From assembly GCF_900105145.1 (NCBI RefSeq), contig NZ_LT629752.1, positions 3,477,501-3,541,500 on the forward strand: a DNA stretch of 64,000 bases, given 5' to 3'. Under the pieces are notes generated by a model. That model was not told the origin of the DNA and did no database searches. It was given only the letters and a program-made list of their open reading frames with translations. This stretch comes from Polaribacter sp. KT25b (GTDB lineage: Bacteria; Bacteroidota; Bacteroidia; Flavobacteriales; Flavobacteriaceae). The position numbers were made by a program, and so were the translations under genes. This document shows, piece by piece, positions 35,856 to 43,813 of this stretch. Each line of letters starts with the position of its first letter. Position 1 is the stretch's first letter.

Positions 35856-37010
35856 TTATAACCAAGATTTATAATACTCTTCATCTGCAATTTTCATAGC
35901 TTCTTCTGTTACCATTAAAGGCTTAAAAGTGTCTACCATAACTGCTAATTCTTCGGTTTTTATTTTGCCGATACTTTTTTCTGTGGTTCCTGGGTGTGGA
36001 CCATGAGGAATGCCTGCTGGATGCAATGAAATATGACCTTGGTCGATATCATTTCTGCTCATAAAATCTCCATCGACATAATATAAAACCTCATCGGAAT
36101 CGATGTTACTGTGATTGTATGGCGCCGGAATTGCGTTTGGATGATAATCGTACAAACGCGGCACAAAACTGCAAATTACAAATGCATTGGTTTCGAAAGT
36201 TTGATGCACTGGTGGTGGCTGATGAATTCGCCCAGTGATTGGTTCGAAATCGTGAATTGAAAATGCATATGGAAAATTATAACCATCGTAACCAACAACA
36301 TCAAAAGGATGTGAAGCGTAAATCATTTCTATAATTTCGCCTTGTTTTTTTACTTTGATTAAGAAATCTCCTAATTCATTATGTGTTTCTAATTCGTAAG
36401 GTCTTCTTAAATCTCGCTCACAAAATGGCGAATGTTCTAACAACTGACCAAAATAGTTTCTGTACCTTTTTGGTGTGTAAACTGGCGAATAAGATTCTAC
36501 AATAAAAAGCCTGTTATTTTCATCATCAAAATCTAATTTGTAAATAATTCCACGTGGAATTACTAAATAATCTCCGTATTTAAAGTCGATGTTTCCAAGA
36601 TGGGTTCGAAGTTTTCCAGTTCCTTTATGGATAAAAATCACCTCATCTGCATCTGTATTTTTATAAAAATAATCTGTAGTTGATTTTCTTGGTGCTGATA
36701 AAATAATGTTACAATCTGTATTTGTTAAAATGATTTTTCTACTTTCTAAATAATCGTTTTCTGGCGGAACTTGAAATCCGCGAAATCTGTAAGATTGGAT
36801 ATTATTTGCTTTGGCAATTTTTGGTTTTACAGAGTATTGTTTTCTGATTTCTTTTACCATTGTTGGTCTGTGCTCGTGATACGAGTTGGTAGACATTCCG
36901 TCGAAACCAATTGTACCAAAGAGTTGTTCGTAATACAAACTGCCGTCTTTTTTACGAAATTGTGTGTGTCTTTTAGGTGGAATTTCTCCTAATTTATGAT
37001 AAAAAGGCAT
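35856..37010 (-). CDS. hmgA: Homogentisate 1,2-dioxygenase
   Basis: A 384-residue cupin-type enzyme that opens homogentisate to maleylacetoacetate. Typical segments are KGTGKLRTHLGNIDFKYGDYLVIPRGIIYKL, the metal-site region PPPVHQTFETNAFVICSFVPR and the C-terminal HPAGIPHGPHPGTTEKS. It lies downstream of a clear promoter with a ~190-nt leader that can fold. The following enzymes (maleylacetoacetate isomerase, fumarylacetoacetase) are not in the window. Confidence 0.94.
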   Translation of the reverse strand: MPFYHKLGEIPPKRHTQFRKKDGSLYYEQLFGTIGFDGMSTNSYHEHRPTMVKEIRKQYSVKPKIAKANNIQSYRFRGFQVPPENDYLESRKIILTNTDCNIILSAPRKSTTDYFYKNTDADEVIFIHKGTGKLRTHLGNIDFKYGDYLVIPRGIIYKLDFDDENNRLFIVESYSPVYTPKRYRNYFGQLLEHSPFCERDLRRPYELETHNELGDFLIKVKKQGEIIEMIYASHPFDVVGYDGYNFPYAFSIHDFEPITGRIHQPPPVHQTFETNAFVICSFVPRLYDYHPNAIPAPYNHSNIDSDEVLYYVDGDFMSRNDIDQGHISLHPAGIPHGPHPGTTEKSIGKIKTEELAVMVDTFKPLMVTEEAMKIADEEYYKSWL

Positions 37011-37090
37011 TTTTTTTAATGTTTTAAAGGATTAAAAAATAGGAAGATTAAAACCTTTTACTTCTATTAAAAAGGAGAAAGATTTTAATG

Positions 37091-37137
37091 CCGAGTTTTC
37101 TGAATAGGTTTTATCGTCAGAAAAAAGCCTTACTCGG
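37091..37137 (-). promoter_or_regulatory. Hairpin in the hmgA 5' leader
   Basis: CCGAG (37091-37095) pairs with CTCGG (37133-37137), and TTTTCTGA (37096-37103) with TCAGAAAA (37117-37124). The structure lies in the leader of hmgA, about 80 nt from its start codon. No known riboswitch was recognised. Confidence 0.45.
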
Positions 37138-37208
37138 GGTTGCGTTTTATTAAAAATTTTAGAAATGTAAGTAAATCTGAAAACATCGCAATCGATTTCG
37201 TTGTTCTA

Positions 37209-37238
37209 CAAATATAGTAAAAGATTGTTATACAACAA
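37209..37238 (-). promoter_or_regulatory. Promoter of hmgA
   Basis: On the minus strand, TTG (37236-37238), a 19-bp spacer and TATATTTG (37209-37216). The implied start of transcription near 37203 gives a leader of about 190 nt. Confidence 0.75.
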
Positions 37239-37244
37239 CTAAAA

Positions 37245-37319
37245 CTAAAGTGCTAGAAATTCTTGAAAAGGTGTAAATGCTAAAAATAGTATTAATACGA
37301 ATGCTAAAACTTTTACCAT
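37245..37319 (-). CDS. 24-residue hydrophobic peptide ORF
   Basis: An ATG at 37319 opens a 24-codon frame ending TAG at 37245-37247. The peptide begins MVKVLAFVLILFLAFTPFQE and could form one membrane helix. A TAACTTTG -7 element on the same strand (37346-37353) lies just upstream. It sits between hmgA's promoter and a decayed gene, so it may be a real microprotein or a chance frame. No family recognised. Confidence 0.35.
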   Translation of the reverse strand: MVKVLAFVLILFLAFTPFQEFLAL

Positions 37320-37361
37320 AACAGAAGTTTTTGTTTCTGATATTGCAAAGTTAACCTCTGC

Positions 37362-37790
37362 ACTGTTAGCTTGTAATAAAATATTTTAGTTTGATAAATT
37401 GGATTATCTAATCTTGGTCTTTTAACTATTTTTCTAATCTCTGGAATCATATTTAAATACAATATCAGTGTAGCCAAAGAGCTTAACATAAATATATCTA
37501 AATTAGTGAAGAGTTTTTCAAAATTTTAAAATTCAACTAACAGAATTATACTAGGAATTATAAATAGAAGATAAACTAACAATTTTGGCCAACGAGAAAT
37601 TATCTTTTTAGTTTGAATATTATTTTCTTTAAAGTTGCTTTTTAGAATTCTATTGTAATAAAAATTTAAATTACAACAAAAGAACCTAATGCAAACATTA
37701 ACAAATCAAATCCATTGGGATCTTTTGATAACCAAAACAATTTATTACTAAAATCATGATGCTAATTTTTATCTAAAATATGAAATTTAA
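37362..37790 (-). pseudogene. Decayed membrane-protein gene
   Basis: Translating the minus strand gives consecutive protein-like pieces in shifting frames, each broken by stop codons: HDFSNKLFWLSKDPNG...LLMFALGSFVVI, then KENNIQTKKIISRWPKLLVY...IIPSIILLVEF, then NFEKLFTNLDIFMLSSLATLILYLNMIPEIRKIV. Three hydrophobic segments suggest a former multi-helix membrane protein. No intact start or full frame remains. The 953-bp gap 37011-37963 therefore holds the hmgA leader, the 24-codon ORF, this relic, a terminator and repeat copy D. Confidence 0.65.
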
Positions 37791-37812
37791 TTTCATTATT
37801 ATTTTTTGATAG

Positions 37813-37851
37813 AAAAACCTCACAAATTTTAAAATCTGTGAGGCTTTTTTT
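37813..37851. terminator. Bidirectional terminator downstream of the nfu gene
   Basis: A 13-bp stem with one mismatch (37818-37830 with 37831-37843), flanked by an A-run and a T-run. On the minus strand it lies about 120 bp after the NifU-like gene. Confidence 0.75.
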
Positions 37852-37862
37852 ATACTGATGAG

Positions 37863-37960
37863 CGCGTTAGGGATTAAAGCATTTGTTTGAGCTCTTTTTT
37901 ACTTTTTTCAAGTAAAAAAAGCGAGTGCGAAAAGCCCGACCTTTAGGTAACGCCCAAAAT
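37863..37960. repeat. Structured intergenic repeat, copy D
   Basis: Shares TTTGTTTGAGCTCTTTTTTA and AAAAAAAGCGAGTGCG with copies A and C. GCGTTA (37864-37869) and TAACGC (37948-37953) are inverted ends, and an internal hairpin joins CTTTTTTACTT to AAGTAAAAAAG. It stops 3 bp before the NifU-like stop codon. Confidence 0.7.
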
Positions 37961-37963
37961 ATT

Positions 37964-38200
37964 TTAAGCTACATTAATAACTTTTTCAATTTTTGGCGCA
38001 TATTTTTTAATTGTTGCTTCCACACCATTTTTTAAAGTCATTTGATTTACAGAACAACCTGTACAAGCGCCTTCTAACTGAACTTTTACAATAGAATTCT
38101 CTATAGATAAAAGCTTAATATTACCTCCATCGCTCATTAAAAACGGACGAATTTCGTCTAATGCTTTTTCTACATTGTTTAATGTTTCTTGCTCTGTCAT
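37964..38200 (-). CDS. NifU C-terminal-domain iron-sulfur carrier (Nfu)
   Basis: A 78-residue protein consisting only of the Nfu domain, with the cluster-binding motif C46-T-G-C49 in GACTGCSVNQMTLKNGVE. Nfu proteins carry [4Fe-4S] clusters to target enzymes. It is 9 bp downstream of the NBP35/Mrp-type ATPase gene on the same strand, so the two probably act together in cluster delivery. Confidence 0.93.
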   Translation of the reverse strand: MTEQETLNNVEKALDEIRPFLMSDGGNIKLLSIENSIVKVQLEGACTGCSVNQMTLKNGVEATIKKYAPKIEKVINVA

Positions 38201-38209
38201 AATCTTATT

Positions 38210-39343
38210 TTATTTTGTGCTACAACCACTCATTGTTGTAATTCTAACTACTTCTGTTGGTGGTAAATTTGCATTTCTTTTTAATAATTCGGCAACCATT
38301 TCTTTAGTAATATCATTAAATGCTTTTTCTAAAATTGTGCCTTCTTGTAAAGCTACTGGGTGACCAACATCGCCAGATTCTCTAATACTTTGTACTAATG
38401 GAATTTCGCCTAAAAACTTTGTCTTAATGTCTTCTGCTAAATTTTTTGCTCCATCTTGTCCAAAGATATAGTATTTATTGTCTGGCAATTCTTCTGGTGT
38501 AAAGTATGCCATGTTTTCTACGATTCCTAAAACAGGAACGTTAATATTTTCTTGCTGAAACATTGCTACTCCTTTTTTAGCATCTGCTAATGCAATATTT
38601 TGTGGTGTACTTACTACAACTGCGCCATTAATTGGTAATGCTTGTACTATTGATAAATGTACATCACCAGTTCCTGGAGGTAAATCAATTAAAAGAAAAT
38701 CTAATTCGCCCCAATCTGCATCAAAAATTAATTGGTTTAATGCTTTTGAAGCCATTGGTCCACGCCAGATTACTGCTTGATCTGGATTTGTAAAAAACCC
38801 TAAAGACAATAATTTAACTCCGTAATTTTCTACTGGTTTCATTTTAGAACGCCCTTCTACATTTACAGAAAGTGGTTTTGCTTTTTCTACATCAAACATT
38901 ATATGTTGCGATGGTCCATAAACATCTGCATCTAAAACCCCAACATTAAAGCCCATTTTAGCTAAAGAAATTGCTGTATTTGCTGTAATTGTAGATTTAC
39001 CAACGCCACCTTTACCAGATGCAATTGCAATAATGTTTTTAATATTAGGAATTTCTTTTCCTCTAATTTGATTCGGATTTTCTTTTGGTGCAGCTGCAAC
39101 AACTTTTAAATTAATTTTTACATCAATTTTCTCATCAACATTTGTCTGAATTACTTTCGTAATTTCAGTTTCAATTTTCTTTTTCGCCTGTAAAGTTGGG
39201 TTGCTAATAGTAACATCAACAATTACTTCATTTCCAAAAGTTACAATATTTGTAACATTATTGTTCTCAATTAAACTTTTACCTTCTCCAGGAGCTGTAA
39301 TAGTTTCTAATGCCTTGTATATATCTTGCTTTGTAAAACTCAC
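38210..39343 (-). CDS. Mrp/NBP35-family P-loop ATPase (ApbC-like)
   Basis: A 377-residue protein with an N-terminal MIP18/DUF59-like domain (about 1-85), the deviant Walker A SGKGGVGKST (109-118), DADVYGPS, and LLIDLPPGTGD. This is the ApbC/Mrp layout of iron-sulfur carriers. The CxxC that bridges a cluster in most members is absent: the region reads YFTPEELPDNKYYIFG, and the only cysteine is near the C-terminus (C374). It is co-transcribed with the Nfu gene. A TATCTTTG -7 element on the minus strand (39370-39377) lies upstream. Confidence 0.92.
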   Translation of the reverse strand: MSFTKQDIYKALETITAPGEGKSLIENNNVTNIVTFGNEVIVDVTISNPTLQAKKKIETEITKVIQTNVDEKIDVKINLKVVAAAPKENPNQIRGKEIPNIKNIIAIASGKGGVGKSTITANTAISLAKMGFNVGVLDADVYGPSQHIMFDVEKAKPLSVNVEGRSKMKPVENYGVKLLSLGFFTNPDQAVIWRGPMASKALNQLIFDADWGELDFLLIDLPPGTGDVHLSIVQALPINGAVVVSTPQNIALADAKKGVAMFQQENINVPVLGIVENMAYFTPEELPDNKYYIFGQDGAKNLAEDIKTKFLGEIPLVQSIRESGDVGHPVALQEGTILEKAFNDITKEMVAELLKRNANLPPTEVVRITTMSGCSTK

Positions 39344-39552
39344 GTCTTATTTTTATTTAATCTTGATTGCAAAGATACGGCTTAGTATTAAGAAATTAAA
39401 GTGATTAGATTGCGATTTTTTATTTATTGATGAAGAGATTTTATAGCGTTATTTTAAACAGAAAATTCTCTTTAATATATTCTAAAAAAAACACTTGAAC
39501 TAACAATCTGTTTTTGTAATTAATATGTAAATTTTTGATGAATTATGAAATA

Positions 39553-39888
39553 TTAAGATAATTCATCCGTAGGATTCCAAAAAACTTTTTCTAAGTTTTG
39601 AATTTGGTTTTCAACAACAACAATTCCTTCGTTTTCTAACAATTGTTGCATAAGGTTTGTGCCATCAAAATGGTGTTTACCTGTTAATAATCCTTTTTTA
39701 TTAACAACTCTATGTGCAGGAACATCTTCTAAATTATGTGCTTTATTCATTGCCCAACCAACCATTCTTGCTGATTTTGCTGCGCCTAAATAAGTGCCAA
39801 TTGCGCCGTAACTTGTAACTCGACCAAAGGGAATTAAGCGTGCAACTTGGTAAACTTTATCAAAAAAATTGTCGGATTCTTTCATCAA
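39553..39888 (-). CDS. Alkyltransferase-like protein (ATL, MGMT fold)
   Basis: A 111-residue protein of the O6-methylguanine-DNA methyltransferase fold (YQVARLIPFGRVTSYGAIGTYLG, then RMVGWAMNKAH). The active-site PCHR is PAHR (57-60), with alanine in place of the acceptor cysteine. This is the hallmark of alkyltransferase-like proteins, which bind and flip damaged guanine and pass it to nucleotide excision repair rather than demethylating it. It lies on the same strand as trmB, 152 bp downstream of it. Confidence 0.93.
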   Translation of the reverse strand: MMKESDNFFDKVYQVARLIPFGRVTSYGAIGTYLGAAKSARMVGWAMNKAHNLEDVPAHRVVNKKGLLTGKHHFDGTNLMQQLLENEGIVVVENQIQNLEKVFWNPTDELS

Positions 39889-40010
39889 GTGAAGATAACA
39901 TTATTACACAAAGTTTCAGAGAAAACAACAGAGATTCACTGAGTACTATTTAAATACATTGTCTTTAACAAAGAAAACAATTAAGGAAACACTTTGTAAA
40001 ACAAAAAACA

Positions 40011-40036
40011 AATTGCTTCGCTTCCTCGTAATGACA
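40011..40036. repeat. Dispersed repeat fragment, AATTGCTTCGCTTCCTCGTA type
   Basis: The reverse strand reads GTCATTACGAGGAAGCGAAG, a sequence I recall as a widely dispersed intergenic repeat in Bacteroidota genomes. Only one copy is in the window. Confidence 0.4.
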
Positions 40037-40040
40037 CAGC

Positions 40041-40712
40041 TTAATAATTTAATCGAAACTTGATGTACGTAATAGGTTTACCAACTTCTAAATATTGATT
40101 TTCGTAAAAAGTTTGAGTTTCTGTAACTTCTTTTGGAGCTCCTTCGTTTTTATAAACTGTGTGATTTGCGTATAAAACTTCATGACCTTCACCATGCAAC
40201 AAACCTAAAGTGTAACCATGCATAAATTCAGAATCTGTTTTTAAGTTCATGATTCCTTCTTCGTTTAATATATGATGGTATTTTTTCATAAAACTAGAAT
40301 TTGTCATTCTATGTTTTGTACGTTGAAATTTTATTTGCGGATCTGGAAAAGTAATCCAGATTTCTGATACTTCATTTTCTGAAAAAATAAAATCGACCAA
40401 CTCAATTTGAGTTCTTACAAAAGCTACATTTTCTAGATTTTCCTCTAATGCAGTTTTTGCTCCTCGCCAAAAACGAGCGCCTTTTATATCGATACCAATA
40501 TAGTTTTTATTCGGATTTTTTCTAGCCAAAGCAATTGTGTATTCACCTTTACCACAGCCTAACTCAACAACAATAGGATTGTTGTTTCCAAAAAAAGAAT
40601 GCCATTTTCCTTTTAAAGAAAAGTTGGTAGTAACCTCTTCTCTAGTTGGTTGAATGACATTTTTAAACGTTTCATTTTCTTCGAAACGTTTTAATTTATT
40701 TTTGCTTCCCAA
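40041..40712 (-). CDS. trmB: tRNA (guanine-46-N7)-methyltransferase
   Basis: A 223-residue SAM-dependent methyltransferase with motif I VELGCGKGEYTIALAR, NYIGIDIKGARFWRGAK, and the TrmB signature WITFPDPQIKFQRTKHRMT. It makes m7G46 in the variable loop of many tRNAs. It starts 9 bp after the small DUF6341-like gene stops and is co-transcribed with it. Confidence 0.95.
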   Translation of the reverse strand: MGSKNKLKRFEENETFKNVIQPTREEVTTNFSLKGKWHSFFGNNNPIVVELGCGKGEYTIALARKNPNKNYIGIDIKGARFWRGAKTALEENLENVAFVRTQIELVDFIFSENEVSEIWITFPDPQIKFQRTKHRMTNSSFMKKYHHILNEEGIMNLKTDSEFMHGYTLGLLHGEGHEVLYANHTVYKNEGAPKEVTETQTFYENQYLEVGKPITYIKFRLNY

Positions 40713-40721
40713 TATATAAAT

Positions 40722-40943
40722 TTAAGCTCTATCTTCTGTTCCTTCATTTAAGAACTTTTTAGATTCTTTCATCCAATATGCAAATAAAACTAAAAGCACT
40801 ACTAAAAAGCCCCAGTTTATTGCATTTGAAGTCCACCAACCTGAATCTGATAAGGCCACATCTAAACGTAACCACTTAAAAGGAACAAATAAAAAATCAG
40901 TAAATAAACTACCTATCCACTTAAAAATATTGCTTGCTATCAT
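40722..40943 (-). CDS. Small membrane protein (DUF6341-like)
   Basis: A 73-residue protein with an amphipathic N-terminal segment, one clear transmembrane helix (about 44-60: WGFLVVLLVLFAYWM) and a charged tail ending KKFLNEGTEDRA. It matches what I recall as DUF6341, a flavobacterial family of unknown function that often lies beside a DUF6427 gene, as here (divergent, 42-bp spacer). A TATTTTTG -7 element on the minus strand (40965-40972) is probably its promoter. Confidence 0.8.
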   Translation of the reverse strand: MIASNIFKWIGSLFTDFLFVPFKWLRLDVALSDSGWWTSNAINWGFLVVLLVLFAYWMKESKKFLNEGTEDRA

Positions 40944-40984
40944 AACTTAATTATCTTTACGCTGCAAAAATAACAAAAGAAACA

Positions 40985-41914
40985 ATGCTAGCCAATTTTT
41001 TAAACAAATCTAAACCTATTAATTTTATAGGAATACTTGTTTTCTTTATAATTTGTTTTATTATAACTGTTAGCTCTAGTTTTTTGAGCAATGGTTTCTC
41101 TACGAACAAGCTACTTCAAAATTTTAATTTACTACTACTTTTTTTAAGTGTTTTTTTCTTCTATAATTTTATACTTAATAAGAACAGATTAACCTTTGAT
41201 AACTCGTATGCATATTTTCTGTTTACACTTTTAATAATTTGTATTTTACCAGAATTAACTACTTACAAAATTTTAATTTCAGATACAATTTACTTCTTTT
41301 TTTTACGAAAATTATACAGTTTACGTTCGTCTAAAAAAGTAATTCAAAAACTGTTTGATAGTGGTTTTTGGCTAGGAATTCTGTTTATTTTAGAACCTAT
41401 TTCTATGCTGTTTTTTATACTTGTTTTTTCTGCAATTATTTTAAATTTAAAAATAACTTTACACACACTTTTAACAGCAATTATAGGTTTTATAACACCA
41501 TTATTCATTTATTTTACCTACTTTTTTTGGTTTGATAAAACTGAAGAATTTACAAAACTATTTAATTTTAACACTAATTTTGATGTACATTTTTACACAC
41601 AGACAAAATTCATTTGGTTTTTTGTTTGCATAGTTATATGCTCATTACTTTCTATTATTTTTAAATCTGCAGAAACGTTAGGTGTAAGTAATACTTTTAG
41701 ACGAAGTTGGACTTTATTAATAATAAATTTTCTTATAGTTTTTCTTTATTTACCATTTTTACCTGCAAAAAACGGATCAGAAATTATATTTATACTGTTT
41801 CCTGTTTCTGTTATTATTGCAAACGGAATAGAATTAATCAATAATAAAATTATACAAAATTTAATTTTATATAGCTTTTTAATTGGTAGTATTTTCTTTT
41901 GTTTCTTTCTATAA
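40985..41914 (+). CDS. Multi-pass membrane protein (DUF6427-like)
   Basis: A 309-residue protein with 9-10 hydrophobic segments and few charged residues, matching the flavobacterial DUF6427 family. The polytopic layout with an intermembrane GYxW-poor core recalls O-antigen ligase or glycosyltransferase-C membrane proteins, but no catalytic motif was recognised. Its stop codon overlaps the convergent upp stop by 6 bp (41909-41914). Confidence 0.8.
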   Translation: MLANFLNKSKPINFIGILVFFIICFIITVSSSFLSNGFSTNKLLQNFNLLLLFLSVFFFYNFILNKNRLTFDNSYAYFLFTLLIICILPELTTYKILISDTIYFFFLRKLYSLRSSKKVIQKLFDSGFWLGILFILEPISMLFFILVFSAIILNLKITLHTLLTAIIGFITPLFIYFTYFFWFDKTEEFTKLFNFNTNFDVHFYTQTKFIWFFVCIVICSLLSIIFKSAETLGVSNTFRRSWTLLIINFLIVFLYLPFLPAKNGSEIIFILFPVSVIIANGIELINNKIIQNLILYSFLIGSIFFCFFL

Positions 41915-42562
41915 TTTTTCTCCAAAAGCCAAATCTCCAGCATCACCTAAACCAGGAACAATATATCCTTTGCTATTAAGTTCATCATCAAGAGCAGCAA
42001 TCCATAAATGTGTGTTTTCTGGAAAATATTGTTCAATAAGCTCAACTCCTTCTTTTGACGCAATAACAACTATAATATGTAATTCTTTTGGAGTACCATA
42101 TTTTTTTATTGCTTCATAAACTGCAACTAAAGATTGACCTGTAGCTAACATTGGATCTGCCAATAACAAGGTTTTATTTTCTATTTCTGGTGATGCAAAA
42201 TATTCTACTACAATTTCAAACTCAGCATCATTATTTGGGTGATGTCTAAATGCCGAAATAAAAGCATTTTCTGCTTTATCAAAATAATTTAAAAGTCCTT
42301 GATGTAAAGGTAGTCCAGCTCTTAATATAGAGCATAAAACTAGATTGTTACTTGGTAATCGCACTTCCTTTTTAGCTAAAGGAGTATTAATTGAAGTAGT
42401 TGAATAAGAAAGTGTTTTACTTAATTCATAGCTTAAAATTTCACCAATTCTTTCTATATTTCTTCTAAAACGTAAAGAATCTTTTTGAATCTCTTTATCT
42501 CTAATTTCCGAAATAAATGTGTTTAAGATTGAATTTGATTCTCCTATATAATGTATTTCCAT
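41909..42562 (-). CDS. upp: Uracil phosphoribosyltransferase
   Basis: A 217-residue type I phosphoribosyltransferase converting uracil and PRPP to UMP. The PRPP loop is LLADPMLATGQSLV; the uracil site lies in the C-terminal GYIVPGLGDAGDLAFG. The ATG at 42562 gives the usual length; an in-frame TTG at 42613 is the promoter's -33 box. A clear promoter lies upstream. Confidence 0.95.
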   Translation of the reverse strand: MEIHYIGESNSILNTFISEIRDKEIQKDSLRFRRNIERIGEILSYELSKTLSYSTTSINTPLAKKEVRLPSNNLVLCSILRAGLPLHQGLLNYFDKAENAFISAFRHHPNNDAEFEIVVEYFASPEIENKTLLLADPMLATGQSLVAVYEAIKKYGTPKELHIIVVIASKEGVELIEQYFPENTHLWIAALDDELNSKGYIVPGLGDAGDLAFGEKL

Positions 42563-42580
42563 TCTAATAATTTCTAATAA

Positions 42581-42613
42581 CAAATATAGTATTATAAAAT
42601 TTGTATATTGCAA
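42581..42613 (-). promoter_or_regulatory. Promoter of upp
   Basis: On the minus strand, TTG (42611-42613), a 22-bp spacer and TATATTTG (42581-42588), 18 bp before the start codon. Confidence 0.75.
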
Positions 42614-42629
42614 AAGAAAAAAATCTTAC

Positions 42630-42776
42630 TACTAATAAATAAAATTTTTATTTATTAGTAAATCTAGAGATATTATAAGTTCTAAATTAGAAATAACAAT
42701 TCCACCTTTGGTGGACTAACCAAAAGTTAGATAACCAAAGTAAAAGAGTTTCAAAATTATTGAAACTCTTTTTTAT
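42630..42776 (+). ncRNA. Possible small RNA: palindrome, two hairpins and terminator
   Basis: Between the divergent upp and EamA genes there is a 31-bp near-perfect palindrome (42630-42660), a TCCACC-GGTGGA hairpin (42701-42715), a CTAAC-GTTAG hairpin (42716-42730) and a full intrinsic terminator (arms 42742-42754 and 42760-42772, then Ts). No ORF precedes the terminator on the plus strand, and EamA has its own CAACTTTG element at 42799-42806. A small RNA or a long-lost gene's terminator both fit; no promoter was fixed. Confidence 0.35.
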
Positions 42777-42834
42777 GCTTTAATTTTAAATTTATTAGCA
42801 ACTTTGCACTTTAATTTTAGAATTTATTTGCCAA

Positions 42835-43734
42835 ATGAATAAAAGAATAGTAGCGCTAATAGCCGTTTTTATTGCTTCTTTAATTTACGCAATTAATTAC
42901 ACAATTGCCAAAGAAGTAATGCCTTTACATATTAAACCTTTTGCATTTATTTTTTTAAGAGTTGCTGGTGCAACAATCTTTTTTTGGACTATTGGTTTAT
43001 TTATAAAACAACAAAAAATAGAGAAAGAAGATTATAAGAAAATATTATTAGCAGCCTTTTTTGGTACAGCCTTAAATATGCTTACTTTTTTTAAAGGATT
43101 AAGCCTAACAACGCCAATAAGTGCATCTGTAATTATGGTAACTTCACCAATAATGGTGCTTATTTTTTCGAGTATATTAATTAAGAAACCAATTGAAAGA
43201 CAACAAGTTTTAGGAATTCTTATCGGATTAATTGGTGCAATTTTATTAATAACTTATGGTAATTCTAATACAGGAAATGCCATAAATAGTAACTTAGGTA
43301 ACTTTTTAGTTTTTATTAATGCCGCCTCCTATGGATTATACTTGGTTTTGGCAAAAAATCTAATTGTAAAATATCATCCAATTGTGTTCGTAAAATGGTT
43401 GTATTTATTTGGGCTAATTTTCGTTATTCCGTTTTCTTATAACGAATTAATAGAAGTTTCATGGCAAACAATACCAATAAAAATGTATTGGAATATTGGC
43501 TATGTTGTACTCTTTACATCCTGTATAACTTATCTTTTTAACCTTTATGGTTTATCAAAATTAAAACCAACAACTGTAAGTATTTTTATTTATTTGCAAC
43601 CAGTTTTAACTACTATTTACGCATTAATTGTTGGTAGTGATTCTTTAAATCTAGTAAAAGTTTCTGCAACCATTGTTATCTTTTTTGGAGTATATTTAGT
43701 TACAAAAAAAGCGAAAATTAGAATTACATCTTAA
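42835..43734 (+). CDS. EamA/DMT-family transporter
   Basis: A 299-residue inner-membrane protein with ten hydrophobic segments in two EamA repeats (about 5-140 and 155-295), the drug/metabolite transporter layout. The beginning VALIAVFIASLIYAINYTIAKEVMP and the central SYGLYLVLAKNL are typical. Members export amino acids or other metabolites; the substrate is unknown here. It is a single-gene unit between a terminator and yicC. Confidence 0.9.
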   Translation: MNKRIVALIAVFIASLIYAINYTIAKEVMPLHIKPFAFIFLRVAGATIFFWTIGLFIKQQKIEKEDYKKILLAAFFGTALNMLTFFKGLSLTTPISASVIMVTSPIMVLIFSSILIKKPIERQQVLGILIGLIGAILLITYGNSNTGNAINSNLGNFLVFINAASYGLYLVLAKNLIVKYHPIVFVKWLYLFGLIFVIPFSYNELIEVSWQTIPIKMYWNIGYVVLFTSCITYLFNLYGLSKLKPTTVSIFIYLQPVLTTIYALIVGSDSLNLVKVSATIVIFFGVYLVTKKAKIRITS

Positions 43735-43813
43735 AAATAGCATACAGTTCTTTACACTTATAAATTCCACAAAATAAAACTTATATTTGCCCCTCATTTA
43801 AAACTACGATTGT

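Noticed and set aside
40985..41914. Assignment of the DUF6427-like protein as O-antigen ligase
   Set aside because: Only the hydrophobic layout fits; no conserved ligase residues were seen and the neighbours are unrelated.
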